DNA of 64,000 nt, taken from positions 558,001-622,000 of the forward strand of contig JASCOF010000003.1 of assembly GCA_029960065.1 (NCBI GenBank), in the 5' to 3' direction. The notes under the pieces were generated by a model, which saw only the letters and a list, made by a program, of their open reading frames with translations, was not told the DNA's origin and made no database searches. The stretch's first letter is position 1. Every line of letters starts with the position of its first letter. Made by a program: the position numbers and the translations under genes. Of this stretch, positions 17,731 to 26,492 are shown in pieces. Origin of the DNA: Flavobacteriaceae bacterium PS02336 (GTDB lineage: Bacteria > Bacteroidota > Bacteroidia > Flavobacteriales > Flavobacteriaceae).

Positions 17731-20505
17731 ATGCAAAACGACATTTACCAGATCAAAAAAGTATTAAACACTTCAGGCAGGGAGTTTTCCTATTACAGTC
17801 TTGCAGCACTGCAGCATCAAGGATTTGAAATTGAAAAAATGCCGTTTTCGATCCGAATCCTTTTGGAAAATGCCTTACGCAATTTCGATGATTTTGCCAT
17901 TACCAAAGAAAACATTGAAACCTTACTAAACTGGAAACCAGAAGCATCAGACAAAGATATTCCGTTTAAGCCTGCCAGAGTACTGATGCAGGATTTTACA
18001 GGTGTACCAGCTGTAGTTGATATTGCGTCTTTACGCGCCGAAGCGGCAAGAAGAGGAAAAAATCCAGATGCTATTAATCCGCTTATTCCTGTTGATCTTG
18101 TGGTGGATCATTCTGTTCAGGTTGATTATTTTGGAACAGAATATTCGTATCTGCGTAATATGGATGAGGAATACAAGCGTAACGGCGAAAGATATCAGTT
18201 TTTAAAATGGGCACAGGAATCGTTTACAAATTTCAGTGTTGTACCGCCGGGAATGGGAATTTGTCACCAAGTTAATCTGGAATATTTATCAAAAGGTGTA
18301 ATAGAACGCAACGGAGAAGTTTTTCCTGATACGCTTGTGGGAACCGACAGCCATACGCCAATGGTAAACGGAATTGGAGTTATCGCATGGGGCGTTGGAG
18401 GTATTGAAGCCGAAGCTGCTATTTTAGGACAGCCTATTTATTTTATTATGCCCGAAGTAATTGGTTTGAAACTTACAGGTAAAATTCCGCTGGGTTCAAC
18501 CTCAACAGATATGGTTTTGACGATTGCAGAACTCCTTAGAAAATTTGGAGTAGTAGGCAAATTTGTAGAAGTATTTGGTTCAGGTCTAGATTATCTTAGT
18601 GTTCCTGATCGTGCCACTATTGGAAATATGTCTCCTGAATTTGGCTGTACCGTTACCTTCTTCCCTACTGATGAAAAAACATTAGAATATATGAAACTCA
18701 GCGGCAGATCAGAAGAACAGATTCATCTGGTTCAAGATTATTGCAAAGCCAATCTGCTGTGGAGAAAAGGCGACGAAAAAATTACTTACACTCATGTTTT
18801 GGAACTTGACCTTTCGACTATAGAGCCTGTGATTGCAGGTCCAAAAAGACCGCAGGACAAAATTCTGCTTAAAAATCTTCAACCATCTTTTATTGATGCA
18901 TTAGATAAAAACTTCGGCAGAAAATATTTTAAACCAGAAAAACAGATTAAAACTTGGCTGGCTGAAGGCGGTTCACAGCCTTTAAATGAAAGCAAACCTG
19001 TTCCAGAAGAAATCCATATTGATCCAAAAATAGAAAACGGCAGTAAAAGCGTCGAAGTTACTATTGGTTCAGAACGCTTTACACTTTCTGATGGATCTGT
19101 TGCTATTGCGGCAATCACTTCCTGTACCAATACTTCAAACCCTTTCCTTATGATTGGTGCTGGATTAATTGCAAAAAAAGCGAGAGAAAGAGGCGTAAAC
19201 ACAAAACCATGGGTAAAGACATCACTTGCTCCAGGTTCAAAAGTAGTTACTGATTATTTAGTAAAAGCAGAATTACTGCAAGATCTCGAAGCTTTAAAAT
19301 TTCACGTAGTGGGTTATGGCTGTACGTCTTGTATTGGAAACTCGGGGCCGCTTCCGCCGCACGTTGCCAAAGCTGCCGATGAACATGATCTTGTATTGGC
19401 TTCCGTACTTTCAGGAAATAGAAATTTTGAAGCCAGGATTCACCCGCAGATCAAAATGAATTTTTTAATGTCACCAATGCTCGTCGTGATTTTTGCCATA
19501 GCAGGAAGAGTAGATATCGACATCATCAATGAACCGCTTGCGTACGATTCTAATCTGCTGCCTGTTTATTTGAGAGATTTATGGCCGGCGGAAGATGAAA
19601 TCAGCCAAATACTTCGCGATGTACTGACTCCAAAACAATTCGAGTCCAGCTATTCAACTATATTTGAAGGCAATGAAATCTGGCAGCAATTGCAGATTCC
19701 TAAAGAAAAAATTTATCAATGGGATGATAATTCGACTTATATCAAAGAAGCGCCATTCTTTAAAGATCTTCCAGATCATCCAAAAGCATTGCAGAATATC
19801 GTCAATGCCCGTACATTATTGGTTTTGGGAGACAGCGTAACTACAGATCACATTTCGCCGGCAGGATCGTTTAAAGAGAATTCGGCAGCGGGAAGTTACT
19901 TATTAAGTCGAGGTGTAGAGAAAAACGATTTCAACTCGTATGGCTCCCGCCGAGGCCACGATGAAGTAATGATAAGAGGTACGTTTGCCAATGTCCGTAT
20001 AAAAAATGCTTTAGCAAAGCAGGAAGGCGGTTTTACAACTTATCTTCCAACCGGTGAAGAAATGAGTATTTACGAAGCCTCTGTAAAATATAAGGCTGCA
20101 GAAACCCCATTAGTTATACTTGCTGGAAAAGAATACGGAAGCGGATCATCAAGAGATTGGGCTGCGAAAGGAACTTTTCTACTTGGTGTAAAAGCAGTAT
20201 TGGCAGAAAGTTACGAAAGAATCCACCGCAGTAACTTAGTTGGAATGGGCGTTTTACCACTGCAATATAAAAATGGCGAGAACGCAGCCAGTCTTGGGCT
20301 TACAGGAAAAGAAATCTTTACTATAACTGGAATCGCAGAGGATATTTCTCCTTTAAAAGAATTAGCTATATCGGCAGTTAAAGAAAATGGTGAAGTATTT
20401 AATTTCAGTGCAATAGCAAGGCTTGATTCTCAAATTGAAATTGAATATTATAAAAATGATGGTATTTTACAATACGTTTTAAGACAATTTCTACACAAAT
20501 CATAA
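17731..20505 (+). CDS. acnA: Aconitate hydratase A
   Basis: The 924-residue protein is a full-length aconitase of the AcnA/IRP type that interconverts citrate and isocitrate. The iron-sulfur cysteines are Cys465 (in TSCTNTSNP), Cys531 and Cys534 (in GYGCTSCIGNSG); the 66-residue spacing equals that between Cys435 and Cys501 of E. coli AcnA. Other family blocks are GTDSHTPMVNGIGV, the swivel-domain DSVTTDHISPAGSF and AGKEYGSGSSRDWAAKG. AcnA enzymes are more resistant to oxidative damage than AcnB. The gene lies within a stress or catabolic island rather than beside other citrate-cycle genes, so it may be a second, inducible aconitase. It is followed by a strong terminator. Confidence 0.96.
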   Translation: MQNDIYQIKKVLNTSGREFSYYSLAALQHQGFEIEKMPFSIRILLENALRNFDDFAITKENIETLLNWKPEASDKDIPFKPARVLMQDFTGVPAVVDIASLRAEAARRGKNPDAINPLIPVDLVVDHSVQVDYFGTEYSYLRNMDEEYKRNGERYQFLKWAQESFTNFSVVPPGMGICHQVNLEYLSKGVIERNGEVFPDTLVGTDSHTPMVNGIGVIAWGVGGIEAEAAILGQPIYFIMPEVIGLKLTGKIPLGSTSTDMVLTIAELLRKFGVVGKFVEVFGSGLDYLSVPDRATIGNMSPEFGCTVTFFPTDEKTLEYMKLSGRSEEQIHLVQDYCKANLLWRKGDEKITYTHVLELDLSTIEPVIAGPKRPQDKILLKNLQPSFIDALDKNFGRKYFKPEKQIKTWLAEGGSQPLNESKPVPEEIHIDPKIENGSKSVEVTIGSERFTLSDGSVAIAAITSCTNTSNPFLMIGAGLIAKKARERGVNTKPWVKTSLAPGSKVVTDYLVKAELLQDLEALKFHVVGYGCTSCIGNSGPLPPHVAKAADEHDLVLASVLSGNRNFEARIHPQIKMNFLMSPMLVVIFAIAGRVDIDIINEPLAYDSNLLPVYLRDLWPAEDEISQILRDVLTPKQFESSYSTIFEGNEIWQQLQIPKEKIYQWDDNSTYIKEAPFFKDLPDHPKALQNIVNARTLLVLGDSVTTDHISPAGSFKENSAAGSYLLSRGVEKNDFNSYGSRRGHDEVMIRGTFANVRIKNALAKQEGGFTTYLPTGEEMSIYEASVKYKAAETPLVILAGKEYGSGSSRDWAAKGTFLLGVKAVLAESYERIHRSNLVGMGVLPLQYKNGENAASLGLTGKEIFTITGIAEDISPLKELAISAVKENGEVFNFSAIARLDSQIEIEYYKNDGILQYVLRQFLHKS

Positions 20506-20529
20506 AACAAACAAGCACAAAAATAAAGA

Positions 20530-20558
20530 AACAGGTCTATAAATGACCTGTTTTTTTT
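20530..20558 (+). terminator. Rho-independent terminator of acnA
   Basis: The arms AACAGGTC and GACCTGTT flank a seven-base loop and run into a T tract, 24 bases after the acnA stop. Confidence 0.85.
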
Positions 20559-20632
20559 ATCTCTTATATTGTCTTCTTTGGTTCATTTATTTAAAACAAT
20601 ATCTGGAAAATTATAACTAATAAAAAGCAAAG

Positions 20633-20648
20633 CAACGATATATCGTTG
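20633..20648. promoter_or_regulatory. Perfect 16-base palindrome upstream of the second sensor kinase
   Basis: CAACGATATATCGTTG is self-complementary and shares the core ACGATATATCGT with copy 3 at 16447. It lies 78 bases before the kinase start. TTGGC begins at its right edge, but the -12 half that follows is poor (TTTTC). Confidence 0.5.
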
Positions 20649-20726
20649 GCAATCAATTTTCTGATATTTTAAATTTAGATACATAATTATCAATACCTTC
20701 GTATAGCCAGTTTAATCCGAAAGAAA

Positions 20727-22337
20727 ATGTTCTCTAACCGCTACAGAATAATTCTGTTTCTCCTTGTATGGTTTACATTTGGAGAGGTAAATGCATTGGC
20801 TTTTTTTAAAAACAAAATACAAGTTGAAGGAGCAGAAAAAAATCTGCCAGTATTGGAAAATAGTTTGATGGAGTCAGCCGCTTATAACGAACTGCAGGTA
20901 AAAATAGCCGAAAAATTATTAAGCAGATTGCCAGAAAGCATCAACAAAATTAAAATCTTACTAAAAGTGAGTGATTGGTATGAAGCTTCATACAATAGTC
21001 CTTACACATTAGAAACGGCATTTAAATATGCCGAGGAAGCCCTTCGTATGAGTCAGGCTCTTCATTCTAATATTTATACCGGAAAATGTTACTTACAGCT
21101 TTCGATGGTGCAAGAATTGAGAAATAACAATTCAATGATTGAAGTCAACGCCAGAAAAGCAATAGAAGTATTAGCTAAAACAAATCAAATTAATGATTTG
21201 GGAGAAGCCTGGGTAATGGTCTGGTCAGCTAAAATGCGTACCAATGCACCAATTAAAGAGCGTTTAATTCCTATTTTTAAAGCTGCAACATTATTTGAAA
21301 AGTCGGGAAACAAAAAAAGAAGCGGTGACTGTTACAGAGAAATCAGCGAACTGTATTTTTCAATCTCAGATTTTCATAACTCCTCAAATTCGCTAAAAAA
21401 AGCGATCTCTTATTACAAGGCAGCCAATCTTAATGAAACTGATATTTATCCCATTTCTTCCAGACTGAATATTATCTATGAAACTGAAAAGAAAAGCATG
21501 GATATTATCAAACTAAAAAACAAAACCTTGCTGCAGCAAAGCAGACTCAAAAACGAAGTGTTTTTACGCAATTCGATGATAACTTTTGTAGTTCTGCTGT
21601 TAGTAATTCTACTATTGCTTTACAAAAGTTATAGCTTCAAAAAGAAAACAAATAAAGTGCTCGAAACGCAGCAAAACGAAATCAATAAAAAAAATAATGC
21701 ACTTGAAAAACTGGTCGTTGAAAAAGAATGGCTGCTGAGAGAAATTCATCATAGAATAAAAAATAATCTCCATATGGTTGTGGGACTTTTAGCAAGTCAG
21801 ACAGAATTTCTAAAAAATGAAGAAGCAGTTCAAGCAATCAATGACAGTCAGAACAGAATTCAGGCCATGTCGCTGATTCATCAGAAATTATATCAGTCAG
21901 AGAGTTTATCTATAATTGATATGCCTTCTTATATATTTGAATTAACCGAATATTTAAAAGATTCATTTGAAATTAGAAATACAATCCGCATTATTTTAGA
22001 CATAGACAGTTTTTATCTGCCTCTTTCTCACTCCATTCCAATCGGACTGATTTTTAACGAAGCCGTTACAAATGCTATTAAATATGCCTTTCCGAATAAT
22101 AAAAACGGAATTATTAAAATTTCGCTTAAAGAAATTGGAGTTGATACGTTTTTATTAATTATTCAGGATAACGGAATTGGGCTTCCACCCGATTTTGATG
22201 CTTATAATAACCCTTCATTGGGAGTAAAGTTAATGCACGGACTTTCTGCAGACATTGATGGAAAGTTTCTCATCACTAATGCAAATGGAACCAAAATAAC
22301 TTTGGAATTCATTTTCAATGAAAATAATTCTCATTAA
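20727..22337 (+). CDS. Second TPR-type sensor histidine kinase (HisKA_2 family)
   Basis: The 536-residue protein is a shorter paralogue of the kinase at 10396. It has an N-terminal signal/anchor (about 1-20), a helical TPR-like region to about residue 270 and a membrane helix around 285-305 (MITFVVLLLVILLLLY). A HisKA_2 box EIHHRIKNNLHMVVGLL follows, then an ATPase domain with FNEAVTNAIKYAFP and IQDNGIGLPPDF. The C-terminal halves of the two kinases are closely alike (IQAMSLIHQKLYQSESL versus MHAMSLIHQKLYQSDNL), while the sensor halves diverge, suggesting duplication with new input specificity. The sigma-54 response regulator follows after 12 bases. A palindrome lies just upstream. Confidence 0.91.
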   Translation: MFSNRYRIILFLLVWFTFGEVNALAFFKNKIQVEGAEKNLPVLENSLMESAAYNELQVKIAEKLLSRLPESINKIKILLKVSDWYEASYNSPYTLETAFKYAEEALRMSQALHSNIYTGKCYLQLSMVQELRNNNSMIEVNARKAIEVLAKTNQINDLGEAWVMVWSAKMRTNAPIKERLIPIFKAATLFEKSGNKKRSGDCYREISELYFSISDFHNSSNSLKKAISYYKAANLNETDIYPISSRLNIIYETEKKSMDIIKLKNKTLLQQSRLKNEVFLRNSMITFVVLLLVILLLLYKSYSFKKKTNKVLETQQNEINKKNNALEKLVVEKEWLLREIHHRIKNNLHMVVGLLASQTEFLKNEEAVQAINDSQNRIQAMSLIHQKLYQSESLSIIDMPSYIFELTEYLKDSFEIRNTIRIILDIDSFYLPLSHSIPIGLIFNEAVTNAIKYAFPNNKNGIIKISLKEIGVDTFLLIIQDNGIGLPPDFDAYNNPSLGVKLMHGLSADIDGKFLITNANGTKITLEFIFNENNSH

Positions 22338-22349
22338 CAAAATTGTAAA

Positions 22350-24299
22350 ATGGCAAAACCATTAAAAATACTTATTGTTGAAGATCAGTTTGTTGAAGCA
22401 AATCATTTACGATTAATGCTGAAGAAAGCAGGACATTCTGTTATTGGAATGGCGCGCTCGGTATCAGATGCTAAATATTATATTGAACAGCAGAGACCTG
22501 AACTCGTTCTTCTGGATATTTTTCTTTCGGGAAAAGAAACCGGTATTGATCTTGCCGAAATACTGAAAGAAGATAATATCCCTTTTATTTATCTTTCGGC
22601 CAATTCTAACGAAGAAGTCTTAAACAAAGCGAAATTGACCCATCCTTACGGCTTTTTGGTCAAACCTTTTAGAGAAAAAGATTTATTAATTACCATTGAA
22701 ATTGCCGAATATCATCAGGAACACGGCATTGAATCTACAATCAGAAAAGAACATTTGTTTCAGAAACAATTAAAAACGATAGTCACAAAAAACGGCACTT
22801 GGGACGACAGAGTTCTCAGCATTATAACCTCACTTCAATCTCTAATTTCCTTTGATCTTGTTATGGCTGTTTTTTATATGGACAATAAACTTTCAAGTCG
22901 GGTTTTAGGTTATGCAAGAACGGGTCTGCACGAATATCAAAAAATAGGAATTGAAGAACTTCAGAATATTACCGCCTTAAAAGAATCTGAAATAAATGAA
23001 TTACGAAACAAAAGTAAAGTGGAGACCGAAGCAACCTTTTACAATGATCAGGATTTTATAAAAATATGTGATAAAACCCCAATCAAGAAAATGATTGCCA
23101 ATTCAATGAATATGAAATCTAATCTGATGCTTCCTGTTCCTTTATCTATCAGTGAAAACGGCGGCTTGTATTTGTCCTTTTTTAGCAGGCAAACTAGTAA
23201 TTACAATAAAAACCATTTAACGCTTTGTGAGAGACTTCAGGAACCTTTAATATATGCTATTGAAAATTTAATTAGTCATGACAAAAAATTAGACCAAAAA
23301 AGTAATGCAGCAGTAAATCGTGATTCATCCAAAAATGTAAAAGTAACAGGCTTTGAATCGATTGTTGGAAAAAGTCCTGTACTGCTAAAATTATTCGATC
23401 ATATTCTGCAAGTTGCTCCAGCTGATACCACTGTTTTAATTACTGGAGAAAGCGGTACTGGCAAAGAAAGCATTGCGCACAGCATTCAACAGCTTTCAAA
23501 CAGAAAAAATGAGTCTTTTGTAAAAATCAACTGTTCTGCACTTCCGCCAAGCCTTATCGAATCGGAGTTATTCGGACATGAAAAAGGTGCTTTTACCGGG
23601 GCAACGGAAAAAAGAATTGGTAAATTTGAACAAGCTCATAATGGAACATTATTTCTAGATGAAATTGGCGATATGCCTCTAGAAATGCAGGCGAAACTGC
23701 TTCGTGCTATTCAGGAAAAAGAAATTGAGCGCGTTGGCGGAAATGTTCCGATAAAAGTAAATGTTCGCATCATTGCGGCAACCAATTGTAATCTGGAAAA
23801 AGAAGTTGCTGACGGTCGTTTTAGACTTGATTTATATTACAGGCTGAATGTATTTCCTATTCAGCTGCCACCATTGCGAGAACGTAAAGAAGATATTGGT
23901 CTTCTAGCACGTCATTTTATTGCTGTCTATAGTTCTAAAACGGGAAAAAAGGTAACCGAAATAGCAGAAAGCGCGCTCAAAAGTCTTTTATCCTATCAAT
24001 GGCCGGGAAATATTCGCGAACTTGAAAATCTTATCGAAAGGAGTGTTCTTTTGGCAAAAACGGAAACAATTGAGCATATTCCGCTTCCCGCTTTTGATGA
24101 AATAAAAGTAAATAATAACACAAATGAATGGTACTTTAAAACTATTCAAGAAAATGAAAGAGAGCATATCATCAATGTTCTAGAAAAATGCAACGGCAGA
24201 ATCAGAGGTGCAGGCGGTGCATCAGAAATATTAGGACTTCCTCCTACTACACTAGCATCCAGAATGCAGAAACTCGGCATCAAAAGAAGCCATTTTTAA
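22350..24299 (+). CDS. Sigma-54-dependent response regulator with GAF insertion (receiver-GAF-AAA+-Fis)
   Basis: The 649-residue protein has a receiver domain (about 5-120) with IVEDQ, Asp56 in LVLLDIFL and [12 protein letters not shown]-like domain spans about 145-305, then AAA+ with Walker A GESGTGKE beginning at 366, [19 protein letters not shown], and a Fis helix-turn-helix at the end ([18 protein letters not shown]). It combines the layouts of the other two activators in this island: phosphorylation input plus a possible small-molecule input. The kinase gene immediately upstream is its likely partner. The three helix-turn-helix segments are similar (TLxSKMxKLGIK), which fits their recognising related palindromes. 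Confidence 0.92.
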   Translation: MAKPLKILIVEDQFVEANHLRLMLKKAGHSVIGMARSVSDAKYYIEQQRPELVLLDIFLSGKETGIDLAEILKEDNIPFIYLSANSNEEVLNKAKLTHPYGFLVKPFREKDLLITIEIAEYHQEHGIESTIRKEHLFQKQLKTIVTKNGTWDDRVLSIITSLQSLISFDLVMAVFYMDNKLSSRVLGYARTGLHEYQKIGIEELQNITALKESEINELRNKSKVETEATFYNDQDFIKICDKTPIKKMIANSMNMKSNLMLPVPLSISENGGLYLSFFSRQTSNYNKNHLTLCERLQEPLIYAIENLISHDKKLDQKSNAAVNRDSSKNVKVTGFESIVGKSPVLLKLFDHILQVAPADTTVLITGESGTGKESIAHSIQQLSNRKNESFVKINCSALPPSLIESELFGHEKGAFTGATEKRIGKFEQAHNGTLFLDEIGDMPLEMQAKLLRAIQEKEIERVGGNVPIKVNVRIIAATNCNLEKEVADGRFRLDLYYRLNVFPIQLPPLRERKEDIGLLARHFIAVYSSKTGKKVTEIAESALKSLLSYQWPGNIRELENLIERSVLLAKTETIEHIPLPAFDEIKVNNNTNEWYFKTIQENEREHIINVLEKCNGRIRGAGGASEILGLPPTTLASRMQKLGIKRSHF

Positions 24300-24318
24300 T
24301 TGTGAATGGTAAATGGTA

Positions 24319-24473
24319 AATTGTGAATTGTGAATTGTGAAATGTGAAATATGAATTACCCAGCTACTGTGGTAAACGCGGTGTGAATCTCTGTGCAATT
24401 TTCATAACTAACACTTCACTGCCAGCTATCAACTCTTTCACATTTCACATTTCACAATTCACAATTCACAATT
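24319..24473. repeat. Large inverted repeat built from TTGTGAA/TTCACAA heptamers
   Basis: The 32-base arms 24319-24350 and 24442-24473 are exact reverse complements and consist of tandem heptamers. The 91-base loop is unrepeated. The transcript could fold into a long stem that may act as a terminator for the upstream regulator operon. Confidence 0.8.
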
Positions 24474-24509
24474 CACAATTAAAAAAAAGACGTTATTACG
24501 TTGCTTTAT

Positions 24510-24527
24510 TTTCGTCGTACGACGAAA
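24510..24527. promoter_or_regulatory. Perfect 18-base palindrome upstream of the alpha/beta hydrolase operon
   Basis: TTTCGTCGTACGACGAAA is self-complementary and lies 110 bases before the ATG at 24638. It contains TCGTACGA but not the CGA-N4-TCG layout of the sites at 6032 and 16447, so a different or diverged regulator may bind. Confidence 0.5.
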
Positions 24528-24637
24528 TATAGTTCGTTTAAAATCAACAAAAAACAATCAATAAACTAATAATCAATTAGTTATAAAATAGGTTCGGTTT
24601 TCGTTTATCGTTTGGCATAACATTAAAACAGGTAATT

Positions 24638-25435
24638 ATGCTAACTGAAAACCCTACTACAATACTTTTTATTACAGGTGCATTTGTCAGTAATAAATGC
24701 TGGGACGAGTGGAAAACTTTCTTTGAAAGTAAAGGCTTTAAAACGCTGGCTCCTGCTTGGCCTTATAAAGACGCTCCTGCCGCCGTTCTGCGCGATCGTC
24801 ATCCAGATCCGCAAATTGCAAGTCTGCGATTAACTCAGTTAATAGAACACTTTGAAAATATTGCCAAAAGCCTTCCTCAAAAACCTATTGTTATTGGCCA
24901 CTCCATTGGCGGACTTACAGCACAAATACTTCTACAGCGAAATTTAGCCGCGGCGGCAATTGCTATACATTCGGTTCCTCCGCAGGGAATTATGACCTTC
25001 AAATTTTCATTTTTAAAAGCTGGCTGGGGACCGCTTGGTTTTTTTACTTCAACTAAAAAAACTTTTCTAATGAGTTTTAGCCAGTGGCAATATGCATTTA
25101 CTAACGGAATGCCTGAAGAATGGCAGGATAAAGCGTATTGCGATTCTGTAATTCCAGAATCTAAATTAATCGTTCGAGATACGATTACTTCGGCGGCAAG
25201 AGTTGATTTTAAAGCTCCTCATAATCCTTTATTACTAATTGCCGGATCAACAGATCATACGATTCCCGAATCACTGAATTATTCCAATTACAAAAAATAC
25301 ACTGACAAAGATTCTATTACAGATTTCAAGGTTTTTCCAGAAAGAAATCACTTTGTTTTAAACCAGCCCGGATGGCAGGAAATCGCACTTTTCATACAAA
25401 ACTGGCTCGAAAAACTTCCAGTTCAAAATTCATAA
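24638..25435 (+). CDS. Alpha/beta hydrolase
   Basis: The 265-residue cytoplasmic protein has the nucleophile elbow VIGHSIGG with Ser89, the acid in LLIAGSTDHTIPE and the histidine in FPERNHFVLNQPGW. The N-terminal FITGAFVSNKCWDEWKTFFESKGF replaces the usual HG oxyanion motif, as in some lipase-like hydrolases. The substrate is unknown. It heads a rightward run of hydrolase genes that continues to 32.1 kb, with a palindrome upstream. Confidence 0.85.
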   Translation: MLTENPTTILFITGAFVSNKCWDEWKTFFESKGFKTLAPAWPYKDAPAAVLRDRHPDPQIASLRLTQLIEHFENIAKSLPQKPIVIGHSIGGLTAQILLQRNLAAAAIAIHSVPPQGIMTFKFSFLKAGWGPLGFFTSTKKTFLMSFSQWQYAFTNGMPEEWQDKAYCDSVIPESKLIVRDTITSAARVDFKAPHNPLLLIAGSTDHTIPESLNYSNYKKYTDKDSITDFKVFPERNHFVLNQPGWQEIALFIQNWLEKLPVQNS

Positions 25436-25473
25436 TAACCAATTATTTTTTAACTAATTAAAATTTTAAAATC

Positions 25474-26484
25474 ATGAAAACGAATTTATTAAGTATCTCA
25501 TTTTTTAAAGGAAAAACGAAGCATTTTTTTGTATTTGGCTTTTTACTATTGACTCTAATTTCTTGTAATAAAAAAGCAGAAGAAACTCCTGTGGCAGAAG
25601 CAAAACCAGCAGCAGCAGAAACAGCTCAAACTCCACCAGCAAATCCGCCTGCCAATTTTAAACATGCTACAGCAGAAGTCAACGGAGTTAAAATTCATTA
25701 TGTTATTGGCGGTAAAGGCGATCCGCTTGTTTTAGTTCATGGATTTGGACAAAACTGGTATATGTGGAATCGCCTATTGCCAGAATTATCAAAACATTTT
25801 ACGGTTATCGCTCCCGATCTGAGAGGTGTTGGCGAATCTGATAAACCAGAAAGCGGTTATGATAAAAAAACAATGGCAACAGATATTCACGAACTGGTAA
25901 AAAAATTAGGTTACAATAACATCAATCTTGCAGGACATGATATTGGACTTATGGTGGCTTACGCGTATGCGGCGCAATACGGAAACGAAGTAAAAAAAGT
26001 AGCTTTAATGGACGCACTTTTACCCGGAATTGAGCCAGTTTGGTCTAATGTGAAAGGATCTGCATGGTGGTTTGGATTTTTTGCATGGCCAGCATCTGGA
26101 GATATTGTAAAAGGAAAAGAAAAAGAATTCTTAACCAATTTCTGGCCGGTTGTAGGACACGCCAAAGATCCTTTTACTGCTGAAGAAACTGCAGAATTTA
26201 TTAGAGCTTATGCTGTTGAAGGCGGTACAACTGCTGCTTTTAAATGGTTTGGGGCATTTGACCAAGATGGAAAAGACAATCTAATTTTTGCGAAGAAAAA
26301 GCTGAAAATGCCATTATTAGCAATGGGCGGAGAATATTTTGCTGCTGCTTTCTTAAAAGATCATTCCAAATTAGTGGCCGAAAATGTTTCTGAATCTAAA
26401 ATTGCCCGCTCTGGTCACTGGCTTGTTCAGGAAAATACAGCACAGGTACAAAAAGATTTGCTTGCTTTTTTCTTGGCTAAATAA
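25474..26484 (+). CDS. Lipoprotein alpha/beta hydrolase, epoxide hydrolase/dehalogenase type
   Basis: The 336-residue protein begins with a lipoprotein signal (FGFLLLTLISC) and an Ala/Pro/Glu-rich linker to about residue 65. The catalytic domain shows LVLVHGFGQNWYMWNRLLPEL, VIAPDLRGVGESDKP and the elbow AGHDIGLM, in which the nucleophile is Asp156 rather than serine. An aspartate nucleophile is the mark of epoxide hydrolases and haloalkane/fluoroacetate dehalogenases. The late histidine is in ARSGHWLVQE. The enzyme is therefore placed in the envelope and probably opens epoxides or removes halide. It lies 38 bases after another hydrolase gene and 8 bases before a secreted amidohydrolase gene, so an operon is likely. 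Confidence 0.87.
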   Translation: MKTNLLSISFFKGKTKHFFVFGFLLLTLISCNKKAEETPVAEAKPAAAETAQTPPANPPANFKHATAEVNGVKIHYVIGGKGDPLVLVHGFGQNWYMWNRLLPELSKHFTVIAPDLRGVGESDKPESGYDKKTMATDIHELVKKLGYNNINLAGHDIGLMVAYAYAAQYGNEVKKVALMDALLPGIEPVWSNVKGSAWWFGFFAWPASGDIVKGKEKEFLTNFWPVVGHAKDPFTAEETAEFIRAYAVEGGTTAAFKWFGAFDQDGKDNLIFAKKKLKMPLLAMGGEYFAAAFLKDHSKLVAENVSESKIARSGHWLVQENTAQVQKDLLAFFLAK

Positions 26485-26492
26485 TTAAAATC

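Larger units (their letters stand above)
24300..24637. other. Intergenic region with heptamer repeats in inverted orientation and a palindrome
   Basis: This 338-base gap has TTGTGAA-type heptamers on the left and their reverse complement on the right (arms 24319-24350 and 24442-24473), then an 18-base palindrome at 24510-24527. I see no credible gene; an open frame from 24344 is built largely from the repeats. Confidence 0.6.

Noticed and set aside
24319..24473. Possible CRISPR array in the heptamer repeat region
   Set aside because: The units are seven bases in direct tandem without unique spacers and occur in both orientations; no cas genes are nearby.
24344..24532. Short rightward open frame after the second sigma-54 response regulator
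   Set aside because: It is made mostly of the TTGTGAA/TTCACAA repeats and their loop, with no recognisable domain.
24600..24637. TTTGGCATAACATTAAA as a sigma-54 promoter for the hydrolase at 24638
   Set aside because: The -24 half resembles the good promoter at 6100, but the -12 half lacks GC and the predicted start would fall on the initiation codon.
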